Shown here piece after piece: positions 1 through 8,577 of a stretch of 64,000 nucleotides of DNA. The DNA lies in assembly GCF_001591505.1 (NCBI RefSeq), contig NZ_BCVA01000010.1, positions 1 to 64,000 of the forward strand, in the 5' to 3' direction. Every line of letters begins with the position of its first letter. The first letter of the stretch is position 1. The notes under the pieces were generated by a model. It was not told the origin of the DNA and made no database searches. It was given only the letters and a program-made list of their open reading frames with translations. Both the position numbers and the translations under genes were made by a program. The stretch comes from Neobacillus niacini NBRC 15566. GTDB taxonomy: Bacteria > Bacillota > Bacilli > Bacillales > Cytobacillaceae.

Positions 1-3
1 TGC

Positions 4-66
4 GATTTGTCCTTAAGACCCTGTATTGAGGACATCCTTGCTTGGTATTCAAGCGATTTGTCCTCA
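4..66. repeat. Short inverted/direct repeat at the left edge
   Basis: TGAGGACA at 27-34 is matched by its exact inverse TGTCCTCA at 59-66, and GATTTGTCCT occurs twice, at 4-13 and 55-64. It looks like an intergenic repeat element cut by the window boundary. No coding frame is evident. Its family is not recognised. Confidence 0.3.
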
Positions 67-80
67 TTGCACATAAAAGT

Positions 81-114
81 AAAAAATTGCCGAGAAAGAT
101 ACCTTTCTCGACAA
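81..114 (-). terminator. Rho-independent terminator after selO
   Basis: Read on the minus strand, CGAGAAAG and CTTTCTCG form an 8-bp stem around a 4-nt loop, extended by TTG/CAA flanks and followed by a run of six T. It lies about 45 bp past the selO stop. Confidence 0.85.
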
Positions 115-159
115 TCTGAGCCCTTCTTCTGAAAGGCTTTTGCTTTTCATATTGCATTC

Positions 160-1626
160 TCAAGTTCCACAAAAGGTTCGATAAGGACGTGGCGATGGTC
201 CAGGCAGAATTGTATATTCTAGCTGTTCTTCCGAGTAAGCATATGGATTGGATAAAACCTCTAGAAGCCTCTCCAACACACTATAATCCCCATTATTTGC
301 TGCTTCCAGTGCTTCCTCAACACGGTGGTTCCGTGGAATTACAGCAGGATTACTGTTTCTCATTAATTGAATGGAGGATTCCTTCGATTCCTCCTGTCTG
401 TCCCGTCTGGTATTCCACCGTTCCAGCCACTCAGTAAATTCTGGTGTTCCATGTAGAATAATTTCTTCTGGTTTATTCAAAGTTAACGCTCTGAATGTGT
501 TTGTATAGTCAGTATTGTGCTTCTGCATCATGTCTAAGAGGTCTTTAATAAGGGATTTGTCTTGCTCCTCCTCATTAAATAATCCTAGTTTCGCTCTCAT
601 TCCCTCAAGCCAATTCGATTCAAAAAACTGAGCAAAGTCGGACAGTTTATCTTGTGCTAGCGTAACTGCCTGTTCCTGATTTTCATGCAGCAGCGGCAAA
701 AGAGCTTCAGCTAACCTTGCTAAATTCCAGACACCTATATTTGGTTGATTCCCATATGCATACCGACCTTCTCTGTCAATAGAACTGAATACAGTAGCCG
801 GGTCAAAGGTATCCATGAAGGCACAAGGACCGTAATCAATCGTTTCTCCGCTTATGGTCATGTTATCTGTATTCATAACTCCGTGAATAAAGCCAACAAG
901 CTGCCATTTAGCAATTAACATTGCTTGGCGCTTAATCACTTCTTCTAGGAACATGAGATACCGGTTCTCATCATCTTGAATTTCAGGATAATGGCGTTTT
1001 ATGGCATATTCCGCCAGCTCCCTAAGTTCCTCTGGGCTTCCCCACCTTGCGGCATATTGAAAGGTGCCAACGCGAAGATGGCTAGCAGCTACTCTTGTTA
1101 AAATAGCACCTGGTAAATAGGATTCACGGGCAATTTCTTCACCGGTTGTTACCACTGCTAAACTGCGTGTGGTGGGAATACCTAATCCAAACATCGCTTC
1201 ACTGATAATATACTCACGAAGCATAGGACCTAGCGCAGCCCTGCCATCTCCCCCACGTGAGTAGGGTGTTCTTCCTGAACCCTTTAGCTGAATATCAAAT
1301 CGTTCATCCTGTGGTGTAATCTGTTCTCCCAGAAGTACAGCCCGACCGTCACCTAACATCGTAAAGTGCCCAAATTGATGGCCTGCATAAGCTTGGGCAA
1401 GTGGTGACGCCCCCTCAGGGATTTTATTACCTGCTAACACAGCTGCCCCATCTTCACTTTCCAAGGTTGAGACGTTCAAACCTAGTGATGCTGCCAACGG
1501 TTTATTAAAGACAGCTAGCTTCGGTGAACGCACAGGTGTTGGATTCTGGCTAGTAAAAAACGTTTGTGGCAAACGAGCGTAACTATTATCAAAATTCCAT
1601 CCAGTTTCACTTAAATCTTTAGTCAT
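160..1626 (-). CDS. selO: SelO/YdiU-family protein adenylyltransferase (pseudokinase fold)
   Basis: 488 residues, the normal length for the SelO (YdiU, UPF0061) family, which transfers AMP from ATP to Ser/Thr/Tyr of target proteins and is linked to redox stress. Visible family signatures are [15 protein letters not shown] near residue 83, [17 protein letters not shown] near 115, NTDNMTISG and the metal-binding DYGPCAFMD near 255, and the C-terminal FCGT with the conserved Cys. The start at 1626 is chosen because GGGGGA lies just upstream; an ATG 18 bp further out lacks a site. It is a single gene with its own terminator. The family assignment is firm, but its targets here are unknown. Confidence 0.93.
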   Translation of the reverse strand: MTKDLSETGWNFDNSYARLPQTFFTSQNPTPVRSPKLAVFNKPLAASLGLNVSTLESEDGAAVLAGNKIPEGASPLAQAYAGHQFGHFTMLGDGRAVLLGEQITPQDERFDIQLKGSGRTPYSRGGDGRAALGPMLREYIISEAMFGLGIPTTRSLAVVTTGEEIARESYLPGAILTRVAASHLRVGTFQYAARWGSPEELRELAEYAIKRHYPEIQDDENRYLMFLEEVIKRQAMLIAKWQLVGFIHGVMNTDNMTISGETIDYGPCAFMDTFDPATVFSSIDREGRYAYGNQPNIGVWNLARLAEALLPLLHENQEQAVTLAQDKLSDFAQFFESNWLEGMRAKLGLFNEEEQDKSLIKDLLDMMQKHNTDYTNTFRALTLNKPEEIILHGTPEFTEWLERWNTRRDRQEESKESSIQLMRNSNPAVIPRNHRVEEALEAANNGDYSVLERLLEVLSNPYAYSEEQLEYTILPGPSPRPYRTFCGT

Positions 1627-1737
1627 TGTATCCCCCATTTCCAAATCCCCTTATGCCGATTCAAAAAAGCTTTGCAAATACGGCTAAGTTTTACTATCTG
1701 CCCATGCATAGTTATTATACCCAATTAGATACTCCTA

Positions 1738-3648
1738 TTAATTACTAATGCTTACCCACCATTCTAAAGCAGTATCTAGTTCCTGATCTAAGTCTCTCTT
1801 CCGGATGAAAAGTTTATTAAGCTCTTCGTACTCAATTGAGTTTTGGGCCATCGCTAAATCGACTATTAGGAGTTCTTTCTCTAGACTATCAATCCTAGCG
1901 AGTACTTTTGACAATTCAACCTCCACATTTTCATCTTGAGAATTACGGCTCTGTTTCTTGCTTTTTTCACGCTTTACAATTTGCTCCTCCTTGGGCTGCT
2001 GACTTTTATAATAATCATAATTTCCCGGATAGCTATTAAAGCGATAATCCTCCAAAGCAATAACTTTTTCTGCGATTTTATTAATAAAATATCTATCATG
2101 AGAGATGAAGAATATTGTACCTTTAAAGTCTTCGAGTGCTTCCTCAAGAGTTTCGATGGAGTCAATATCAAGATGATTCGTTGGCTCATCCAGGATCAAT
2201 AAATTAATGTCTTGATATAACAGCATAGCAAGCTTAAGTCTAATCCGCTCACCGCCTGATAAATGCTTTACTTTTTTAAATGGGCTTTTCTTATAAAACA
2301 TGAATTTTGCTAAATATTCTCTAGCTTTTCCCTCGGGTATTGATATATCTTCTCTAAAAGCCTCCAGCACTGTTTGCTCTTCATTTTTGAACGTAATTTT
2401 TTGAGGTAAATAGGCTGCCATTACATTAGCACCTAATTCCACCACACCTTGATCTGTCTGTTCTTCTCCTAAAAGCATTTTTAAGAAGCTGGTTTTGCCA
2501 CTTCCATTTGGACCGACCAGTCCGACGCGTTCACCATAATGAATCATAAGGTTTGCATCTTTAAAAATCACCTTATCTTGGTAACTTTTGAAAAGTCCAA
2601 TTGCCTTGATGGTTTCATTTCCCGACCTTCCGGCAACCTTTAAATCAAGTCTCATATTCCGCCGCTCAAAAACAGGTCTATCAATACGCTCCATTTTTTC
2701 GAGTTTTTTTTGAATACTTGCGGCTCTTCTAAAGAACTTATTATTATCAGCTCTCATCGCCCAATCTCTCAGACTAGTCACTTGATTTTCCATGTTATTA
2801 ATCTTTTTCTGCTGTTCTCGAAAGTGCTCATATTGAATCCGCATATTCTCTTCTTTCTGACTTACAAAAGAGGAGTAATTGCCCTTGTAGGATATGGATT
2901 CCATATCTTCTATTTCCACAATTTTATTTACTACATGATCCAAAAAGTATCGGTCATGGGATACAATAATGACAATTCCCTTGTAGCTTTTTAGGTATCC
3001 TTCAAGCCATTCAATGGCTTCCATATCTAAATGGTTGGTTGGTTCATCCAATAGCAATATATCTGGATTATGAATCAAAAGCTTTCCAAGGACTACAGTC
3101 GTTTTTTCACCGCCGCTTAATAAATCAAAATCCTTGTCTAAAAAGCTTTCGGAAAAATGAAGTCCGGTACAAACCTTGCTTAATTTCTCTTCTCGTTCGT
3201 ATCCACCTTTCACTTCAAAATGCTGGACCAACTCACTATATTTATTTAAGGCTTTCTCAAGGGCCTTATCTTCAAGCGTTTTCATTTGATTTTCTAATTC
3301 TCGCATTTGACTCTCAATGCCCACAATCTCTTCAAAGGCCAAATTAAGTACATCTATCACTTTTAATCCTTCCGGATACATAGGAGATTGTTCAAGATAT
3401 GCCTTAGTCGCTCCTCTAGGCAGGTTAATTAAACCTTCATCGTATCCAGGACTTGAGGTTTGAGGATAGCCTGGATAATAATGCATCTTTTCGATTCCTG
3501 CTATCAGCTTAAGAATCGTACTCTTTCCGCTTCCATTGGGACCGACAATTCCTACCTTGTCTCCTTCATAAGCTTCAAATGTTATATTTTCAACCACAAG
3601 AGTGGCTTCCATAAATTTTTTAATGCCATGCAATTTCATTTCTAACAT
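1738..3648 (-). CDS. ABC-F family ATPase, probable ribosome-protection (antibiotic resistance) type
   Basis: 636 residues with two ABC ATPase domains and no membrane segments, the ABC-F plan. Domain 1 has GPNGSGKST near 36-44, LSGGEKTT near 170 and LLLDEPTNHLD. The inter-domain linker, near 250-325, is basic and helical. Domain 2 has GPNGSGKTS, LSGGERIRLKL and LILDEPTNHLD. A Lys-rich charged coiled coil ends the protein. ABC-F proteins bind the ribosomal E site and either dislodge antibiotics or assist translation. The start at 3648 follows AAGGAG. The long leader with a peptide frame and terminator resembles drug-inducible ABC-F genes such as vmlR. That resemblance, rather than sequence I can align, is why I favour a resistance role; a housekeeping ABC-F is the alternative. 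Confidence 0.88.
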   Translation of the reverse strand: MLEMKLHGIKKFMEATLVVENITFEAYEGDKVGIVGPNGSGKSTILKLIAGIEKMHYYPGYPQTSSPGYDEGLINLPRGATKAYLEQSPMYPEGLKVIDVLNLAFEEIVGIESQMRELENQMKTLEDKALEKALNKYSELVQHFEVKGGYEREEKLSKVCTGLHFSESFLDKDFDLLSGGEKTTVVLGKLLIHNPDILLLDEPTNHLDMEAIEWLEGYLKSYKGIVIIVSHDRYFLDHVVNKIVEIEDMESISYKGNYSSFVSQKEENMRIQYEHFREQQKKINNMENQVTSLRDWAMRADNNKFFRRAASIQKKLEKMERIDRPVFERRNMRLDLKVAGRSGNETIKAIGLFKSYQDKVIFKDANLMIHYGERVGLVGPNGSGKTSFLKMLLGEEQTDQGVVELGANVMAAYLPQKITFKNEEQTVLEAFREDISIPEGKAREYLAKFMFYKKSPFKKVKHLSGGERIRLKLAMLLYQDINLLILDEPTNHLDIDSIETLEEALEDFKGTIFFISHDRYFINKIAEKVIALEDYRFNSYPGNYDYYKSQQPKEEQIVKREKSKKQSRNSQDENVEVELSKVLARIDSLEKELLIVDLAMAQNSIEYEELNKLFIRKRDLDQELDTALEWWVSISN

Positions 3649-3730
3649 ACGATCTCCTTCTTTCATCCATAATCCAGTTACACTTTTTATGGATAAGGCA
3701 AAGAAGAACCTGCATTACCTATTTATTTGT

Positions 3731-3772
3731 AAAATAAAAAAGACCATAAGAAGATGTTTCTTCTTACAGTCT
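3731..3772 (-). terminator. Leader terminator (attenuator) of the ABC-F gene
   Basis: The minus-strand RNA forms a 14-bp stem with a 4-nt loop and two G-U wobbles, followed directly by TTTTTATTTT. On the plus strand those two pairs would be C-A mismatches, so the hairpin is built for minus-strand RNA. It lies about 80 nt before the ABC-F start and about 290 nt after the predicted transcription start, so it sits inside the leader. Confidence 0.8.
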
Positions 3773-4015
3773 AGATATCAGTGATTTAAATTATTTGAAG
3801 GTGTTTAATCGAACGTGCGCACACAAAAAAGCGCATGTTAATGCCCCGCCTTAAAAAAGCGGTGAACTCCAAATAAATGATCATCTTGATTCAGTAAAGT
3901 AAGTTACCTTCTAAATTGCCATAATTCCATAAAGAGCATAACAAATAAACCTAATTTTTATAGGCAAATTGACACTCCATACAAAATTAATATTAATTTT
4001 AAAAATAAATTAATA

Positions 4016-4036
4016 TTAGCAATTAGTTGGTTCCAT
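4016..4036 (-). CDS. Putative 6-residue leader peptide (MEPTNC)
   Basis: ATG, five codons and TAA, preceded by AAGGGGGAAA (4045-4054) at a slightly long spacing of about 11 nt. It begins about 25 nt after the predicted transcription start. It overlaps the beginning of an AT-rich inverted repeat (TAATATTAATTT / AAATTAATATTA, 3986-4018). Drug-stalled ribosomes on such short frames are the usual sensor in ABC-F and macrolide-resistance leaders. The call rests on position and ribosome binding site only. Confidence 0.4.
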   Translation of the reverse strand: MEPTNC

Positions 4037-4067
4037 ATACTTACTTTCCCCCTTCAAAATTTTCCTT

Positions 4068-4096
4068 ATTATCTCATTTTTTCATCATTTTGTAAA
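4068..4096 (-). promoter_or_regulatory. SigA-type promoter for the ABC-F leader
   Basis: TTTACA (4091-4096), a 17-bp spacer and GATAAT (4068-4073) on the minus strand. It lies in the gap just after the MFS gene stop, giving a leader of about 410 nt before the ABC-F start. Confidence 0.7.
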
Positions 4097-4117
4097 TACT
4101 GATTTTATGTTTTTCAT

Positions 4118-5383
4118 TTATTCTGTTTGTTCTGAAGTTTGCCTGCGCTTTTCCTTAATAGATATTACGCCTGACAAACCAAGTAATGAGAAGATAACTG
4201 GTGTCATAAATCCGAAGAAGTATCCATTCACCCCGCTGCCTGAGGCAGTTTGAAATTGATCCAATACCACTCCAAAAATACTCGGCAACAGGACCGCACT
4301 CAAAAATCCACCTGTGTTTGCAAACCCAGATACAATACCAGACTCTTTTAAAGGAAAGGATTGACGAACGACAGCAAAGGTGAGGGCACTTGCTCCATAT
4401 CCAAAGCCTATAATAAAGAAAAGTATGATTAGCATGACAAATGGAGGAGTCCCATTAAATAAAAGAAAAGCTGCCCAGCACAATAAAATAATAAAATGAA
4501 TAACCACATAGGGCCGTTTGATGGTTCCCAACCGGCTTGAAATCCAACTAGATACTGGAGCGCCGATAAGTGCTCCAATAAGTCCAATCATGATGAGTTG
4601 GCTTGCGGTGGAACGTGTCATTCCATATACATCCATCCCATACGGCACTGCCCATGAACCGATAAATCCAACATACGCACCTACAATTCCAAAGTGACAA
4701 AGAAATAAAGCCCATGCCTGCCGATTTGAAAAGATTCTTTTTATTAAAAACAAAGTCTTTTCATGTTGAACCACTTTTTTCAAAGGAACTATTTCATTAA
4801 CAAAGATTTGATTTGGTTTTTTTATCAGAACAAAATAAAGAAGTACTCCACATAAACATAATAGTATTCCAGCTAAAAGGAACGCCCCTCTCCAGCCAAG
4901 AAAGTCAATCAATAAAGAGAAAGGGACGGTTGCCAGTAAGAAACCTAGACTCCCTGTCATTCCTGCAATTCCAATCAATCGTACAAATTCCTTTACCTTA
5001 AACCATTGACCAAGAATTAACACCATATTAACCCAGATGGTCGCATCGCCTGTTCCCGTTAGTATCCTTGCGAAAAACAGGACAGATTCATGGGTCCCAA
5101 GACTATAAATAATGGTTCCTGCGCCCGTAAGAATAGCCCCTATAATTAGAAAAAAATTAGGCCCATAACGGTCAGCCAATATCCCCATTGGAACTTGTAA
5201 ACCAGTGTAAACAAAAAATTGTATACTTGTCAGTAATCCAATTGTTGACGCTGTAACGTGAAAATCCCTCATCACCTGGTCTGTAATCAATCCTGGTGCG
5301 GTTCGTTGACTTGCCATTAAAAAGTAAGTAAACAATACAGAAACAAATACAATCCATCTGAATTTGCTATTTTGTTTATCCAA
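4118..5383 (-). CDS. Major facilitator superfamily transporter
   Basis: 421 residues, about 12 hydrophobic segments. The loop after segment 2 carries the MFS motif as GILADRYGP (near residue 67), and FARILTGTGDATIW marks segment 4. MFS carriers move small solutes with or against protons across the cytoplasmic membrane. The protein starts MDKQNSKFRW and ends in a charged tail (KEKRRQTSEQTE). No regulator is adjacent and no terminator is evident after the stop. The ABC-F promoter begins about 20 bp downstream, so the two genes could be partly co-transcribed. The substrate cannot be read from sequence. Confidence 0.85.
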   Translation of the reverse strand: MDKQNSKFRWIVFVSVLFTYFLMASQRTAPGLITDQVMRDFHVTASTIGLLTSIQFFVYTGLQVPMGILADRYGPNFFLIIGAILTGAGTIIYSLGTHESVLFFARILTGTGDATIWVNMVLILGQWFKVKEFVRLIGIAGMTGSLGFLLATVPFSLLIDFLGWRGAFLLAGILLCLCGVLLYFVLIKKPNQIFVNEIVPLKKVVQHEKTLFLIKRIFSNRQAWALFLCHFGIVGAYVGFIGSWAVPYGMDVYGMTRSTASQLIMIGLIGALIGAPVSSWISSRLGTIKRPYVVIHFIILLCWAAFLLFNGTPPFVMLIILFFIIGFGYGASALTFAVVRQSFPLKESGIVSGFANTGGFLSAVLLPSIFGVVLDQFQTASGSGVNGYFFGFMTPVIFSLLGLSGVISIKEKRRQTSEQTE

Positions 5384-5470
5384 TGTTTATTCTCCTGATG
5401 GCTTTTACTCCTATATATATGAAAGACTTTATAAAGTAGGATTATGAATTGCAGGGAATAGTTAAAAGCT

Positions 5471-5509
5471 AAAACAAAAAAAGCAGCTCCCATATCAAGA
5501 AGCTGCCTT
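5471..5509 (-). terminator. Terminator of the NlpC/P60 hydrolase gene
   Basis: Minus strand GCAGCTTC / GGAGCTGC, an 8-bp stem with one wobble, followed by seven T. It lies 35 bp after the stop. Confidence 0.85.
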
Positions 5510-5543
5510 TATCAGTATAATTCACTTATCACAAATGCTGAGC

Positions 5544-6704
5544 TTAACGTAAAACTCTAGAAGCAGTTGAAAACATAGACGGCTTAAAAGTAGCAATTTT
5601 CACAACATCACCCGTTTGAGGCGCATGAATATATTGTCCGCCCCCGATATAAATCCCGACATGATAGGCAGGAGAACCTCTGAATACTAAATCTCCTGGC
5701 TGTAGTTGATTTAATGGGACTCTTGTTCCAACATTTTGCTGAGCGCTTGACGTCCTTGGAAGACTAATGCCAACTGAACGATAGACATATGAAGTAAATC
5801 CCGAACAATCAAATCCGCTTGGTGTTGATCCACCCCATACATACGGAACACCCAAATATTGTTTAGCATTGGCAATTAGTGCATTTGCACTTGCCGGGCT
5901 TACTGCATTTGGAGCAACAACAGAAGGTGTTAATGGTGATGGTGATACTGCTGGCGCTGCCGCTGGTGATACTGCCGGTACAGATGTTGCCGTGGCGGCT
6001 ACCAAAGATTGCTGTTCCGACTGTTGTCGGGCTTGTTCTGCTGCCTGCTGAGCTAATAAAGCCTGTTGTTCAACTGCTTGTTGTGCCAGTTGAGCTTGTA
6101 AAATACCCTGTGCGTCAGCTAAATCTTTTTGAATTTGCTCTTTATCTATTTCAATCTGTTGTTGTTTAGCGGCTAATTCCACTTGGCTCTGTTTTAATTG
6201 GTTGACCTGATTATGTAGCTGTTCCTTTGCTTCTACTAGAGCTTGTTCTTTTTGATTTAAGCCGTTTAGTAATTCAGTATCACTTTCGATAAACTGCGAA
6301 ATGGCTGTAAACCGATTAAAAAAGTCAGAAACGCTGCCAGATGAAAGCAATAGCTCTGCGTAGGTAATGACAGATTGATTTCCCTTTAATTGAATGCTTT
6401 TAAGGCGCTCTGAATAAACTTCTTTATGATTTTCTAAAGCAGTTTCAGCTTTGACAATTTCCGTTTCGGTTTCCTCAATTTTACCTTGTTGATTTACAAT
6501 CTTTTCATTTAGTTCTCGACTTTTCTCCATTGCTAAGCTAATAGAGTTGTCCAATTGTTGAATCTTTGTTTCAAAGTCATTAATTTGTTCCTTGGTAGCC
6601 TCGATTTGTCCGTTTGTTATTGGATTGGCATAAGTAGGTGTTACTTGTATTGTGGCAGCAAGGATGGAAGCGGCTACTAGATATTTTATGTATTTTTTTA
6701 ACAT
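5544..6704 (-). CDS. Secreted NlpC/P60 peptidoglycan DL-endopeptidase, CwlO-like
   Basis: 386 residues. A signal peptide (MLKKYIKYLVAASILAAT..., cleavage likely after PTYA near 27) is followed by a long coiled coil (about 30-210), an Ala/Gln- then Pro/Ala/Ser-rich linker (about 210-275) and a C-terminal NlpC/P60 domain. The catalytic residues fit Cys300 (FDCSGF), His348 (YHVGIY) and His360 (YIHAP). This architecture matches B. subtilis CwlO, which cuts D-Glu-DAP bonds in peptide stems during wall growth. ATG 6704 is preferred over the GTG one codon upstream because of its spacing to GAGGAG. A perfect WalR-type direct repeat lies about 100 bp upstream, as expected for an essential wall hydrolase. 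Confidence 0.9.
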   Translation of the reverse strand: MLKKYIKYLVAASILAATIQVTPTYANPITNGQIEATKEQINDFETKIQQLDNSISLAMEKSRELNEKIVNQQGKIEETETEIVKAETALENHKEVYSERLKSIQLKGNQSVITYAELLLSSGSVSDFFNRFTAISQFIESDTELLNGLNQKEQALVEAKEQLHNQVNQLKQSQVELAAKQQQIEIDKEQIQKDLADAQGILQAQLAQQAVEQQALLAQQAAEQARQQSEQQSLVAATATSVPAVSPAAAPAVSPSPLTPSVVAPNAVSPASANALIANAKQYLGVPYVWGGSTPSGFDCSGFTSYVYRSVGISLPRTSSAQQNVGTRVPLNQLQPGDLVFRGSPAYHVGIYIGGGQYIHAPQTGDVVKIATFKPSMFSTASRVLR

Positions 6705-6802
6705 CACAGAATCTCCTCTTGTTAGGGCACATTTATTTAAACTTTTAATATATTACTAGTTTATATTGCAAGAGGACTAAAAAACAATGATATAGTCGGA
6801 AA

Positions 6803-6819
6803 TGTAATTAAATTGTAAT
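6803..6819 (+). promoter_or_regulatory. WalR (YycF) binding box
   Basis: TGTAAT-N5-TGTAAT fits the WalR consensus TGTWAH-N5-TGTWAH exactly. A third, weaker half site (TGTAGA, 6824-6829) follows at 4-bp spacing. It lies 99-115 bp upstream of the CwlO-like gene and points away from it. WalRK control of autolysins is established in Bacillus; activity here is inferred. Confidence 0.6.
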
Positions 6820-6915
6820 TTATTGTAGAATAATCTATTAAATACACAGTTAGAATTCACTAAAGGTAAACATGCTCTTGGGTATTTTTGTCGTTAAGTG
6901 TCTATAAAGCGAATT

Positions 6916-6952
6916 AAAAAAAAGAAAGGCAGGTGAATCCGCCTTTCTTTAA
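6916..6952 (-). terminator. Terminator of the VOC-family gene
   Basis: Minus strand AAAGAAAGGCGGA / CTGCCTTTCTTT hairpin with a 4-nt loop, followed by a run of T. It lies about 55 bp after the stop. Confidence 0.85.
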
Positions 6953-7004
6953 TCGATTATGTAATACATTCCATTCCTCAACATTTTTCACCCTTATATA
7001 AGTT

Positions 7005-7400
7005 CTATTTTGCATTCACATCGGGTTGATGAATTCCGAATACGTTTCCTTCTGTATCAGTATAGTATCCTTGCCACGCCATTCCAGGCAGTGCATACTT
7101 GGCCATAGCGACCTTACCGCCATTTTCAAGAATCTTAGCTTCCGTTACATCGTAATTTTCCACTCCCATTGTACAAGCAAATCCATTTAACGCTTGGCCT
7201 GCTTCTGGCTGAACACTTTGTCGCTGCATTAAAGCACCATTTATTCCTGGTTCATTTTCACCCCCCGTAACTGCACCAAAATAAGGCATTCCCGCATATT
7301 CACTCCAATCTTGAAATGACCATCCAAATACCTCTCCATAAAACTTCTTCGCTCGTTCAATGTCACTTACATGAATTTCGAAATGAACTAATCTTCCCAT
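7005..7400 (-). CDS. VOC (glyoxalase/bleomycin-resistance fold) family protein
   Basis: 131 residues with the paired beta-alpha-beta-beta-beta pattern of the vicinal-oxygen-chelate fold. FEIHVSDIERAKKFYGEVFGW at the N terminus is the classic first module, and YYTDTEGNVFGI near the C terminus is the second, with a possible metal Glu. Members include glyoxalases, dioxygenases and drug-binding proteins. Nothing adjacent indicates a substrate. AGGAGG precedes the ATG at good spacing, and the gene has its own terminator. Confidence 0.85.
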   Translation of the reverse strand: MGRLVHFEIHVSDIERAKKFYGEVFGWSFQDWSEYAGMPYFGAVTGGENEPGINGALMQRQSVQPEAGQALNGFACTMGVENYDVTEAKILENGGKVAMAKYALPGMAWQGYYTDTEGNVFGIHQPDVNAK

Positions 7401-7840
7401 AATTTCCTCCTATTTGCCAAGTAATAATACCCCATTATTCCCAATTATCATTTAGGTATTCTCAAACTTAAGTATTTCTCTATTTATTGATGGACTCCTT
7501 TTTAATTTTATCAACAATGTTTCGGAGTTTAAATCGAAGTAATTTCTAAATAAAACGTTCAGAGTATTTAACACCCCGAACGTATTATTAGTGGTTTTTT
7601 TCTAGGAAGTAAAAAGAGTCATTCCAATCTTTTAAATACTGCAAATGTACCTGTAGTAATTGTTTCAAAGACTGCTTTTACCTTGGAGAATACCGCCTTA
7701 GAAATAATCTCCCATTCTAAAAAAGTTGACTTTTTTATATCTTATGAATATTCCACAAGTCTATAACATAACTGAATAGTTGAGAAAATATTATGAGTAA
7801 AGAAGGGGAAGTAAGGAGGGGGAAGTCAATAATCGGAAAA
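7401..7840. other. Gene-free stretch
   Basis: AT-rich. It holds an inverted repeat ACGTTC / GAACGT around 7555-7583 without a proper T run, and a TTGACT hexamer at 7726 with only weak -10 candidates. I see no supported gene. Confidence 0.4.
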
Positions 7841-8001
7841 ATGAATAAAGATGGTAAAAATGCTGCCCAAGAAATTGGGAGTTTAAGCTGACCGTACTTG
7901 ACCTAATTAAGTCATGCCAAATCAGGAATGTTATTAATCCGTTATTAGCAGACCAGGTATTAAAGATGTTAGGCATTTCTTATACCTGCTTCATGACTTA
8001 A
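7841..8001 (+). pseudogene. Possible frameshifted remnant of a small gene
   Basis: An ATG frame (MNKDGKNAAQEIGSLS) stops after 16 codons. A second frame running on from the same place gives a protein-like stretch (KLTVLDLIKSC..., NPLLADQVLKMLGIS) ending at 8001. Joined by one frameshift they make about 53 residues. No homologue is recognised, and the only GGAGGGGG nearby (7816) is 18 nt before the ATG, which is far. Chance is a real alternative. Confidence 0.22.
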
Positions 8002-8055
8002 AGAGAGGTTACTTGCAAAAAAGATGAGTGTAATGAATTAAAGGGGGAGTTTATT

Positions 8056-8394
8056 ATGGCTAATGTAGGAAAAGATGATTTTGTAAATGGCTTTGTACCA
8101 CATCACAATCATGGGTCTGTTGATTATACTTCGGTGGAAGCGGGTCATGTCCACCAGTGTTTAGATGTAACTTCACCTCCAATACCAACGCAGGATCAAA
8201 ATCATATTCATTACACAGAGGGATATGTTGTTTTTGAAGATGGGCATACCCATCATTATCAGGCATATTCAGGTCCTGCTATACCAGTAGGGAATGGGAT
8301 GCATGTTCATTATTATGATTTTTACACCTCCGAAGATAATGGGCATAGGCATCATGTAAGAGGGGTTGACCAGCCGGCGCCAGGTAATAGATGA
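8056..8394 (+). CDS. YmaF-family His-rich repeat protein
   Basis: 112 residues with no membrane segment or signal peptide. It contains at least five spaced His clusters (HHNHG, GHVHQ, NHIHY, GHTHHY, MHVHYY, GHRHHV) alternating with Pro-Ala or Pro-Pro turns such as GPAIP and QPAPG. The spacing and GHxH cores match what I recall of the B. subtilis YmaF family. The His pattern suggests metal binding, but no function is established. AAAGGGGGAG precedes the ATG at good spacing. It is a single gene with a strong terminator. Confidence 0.78.
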   Translation: MANVGKDDFVNGFVPHHNHGSVDYTSVEAGHVHQCLDVTSPPIPTQDQNHIHYTEGYVVFEDGHTHHYQAYSGPAIPVGNGMHVHYYDFYTSEDNGHRHHVRGVDQPAPGNR

Positions 8395-8450
8395 ATAATG
8401 TAGATTTGGAACAGTTAGGAAAACATAAAGTATTTTTTACTTAACATTGA

Positions 8451-8503
8451 ACTGCAACCTTATTGTTGGACACTTTCTAACAATAAGGAGTGTAGTTTTT
8501 TTA
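8451..8503 (+). terminator. Terminator after the YmaF-like gene
   Basis: CCTTATTGTT / AACAATAAGG, a 10-bp stem inside an outer ACT/AGT pairing, then seven T. Confidence 0.85.
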
Positions 8504-8577
8504 TTCTGGTTTAGACTCGGAATAAATGTTAAATACTATATATTATTTCTAGAACATTCTTTAAAGGGAGTGCAAAT

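Noticed and set aside
5869..6169. Plus-strand frames opposite the CwlO-like linker
   Set aside because: Shadow of the Ala/Gln-rich linker codons.
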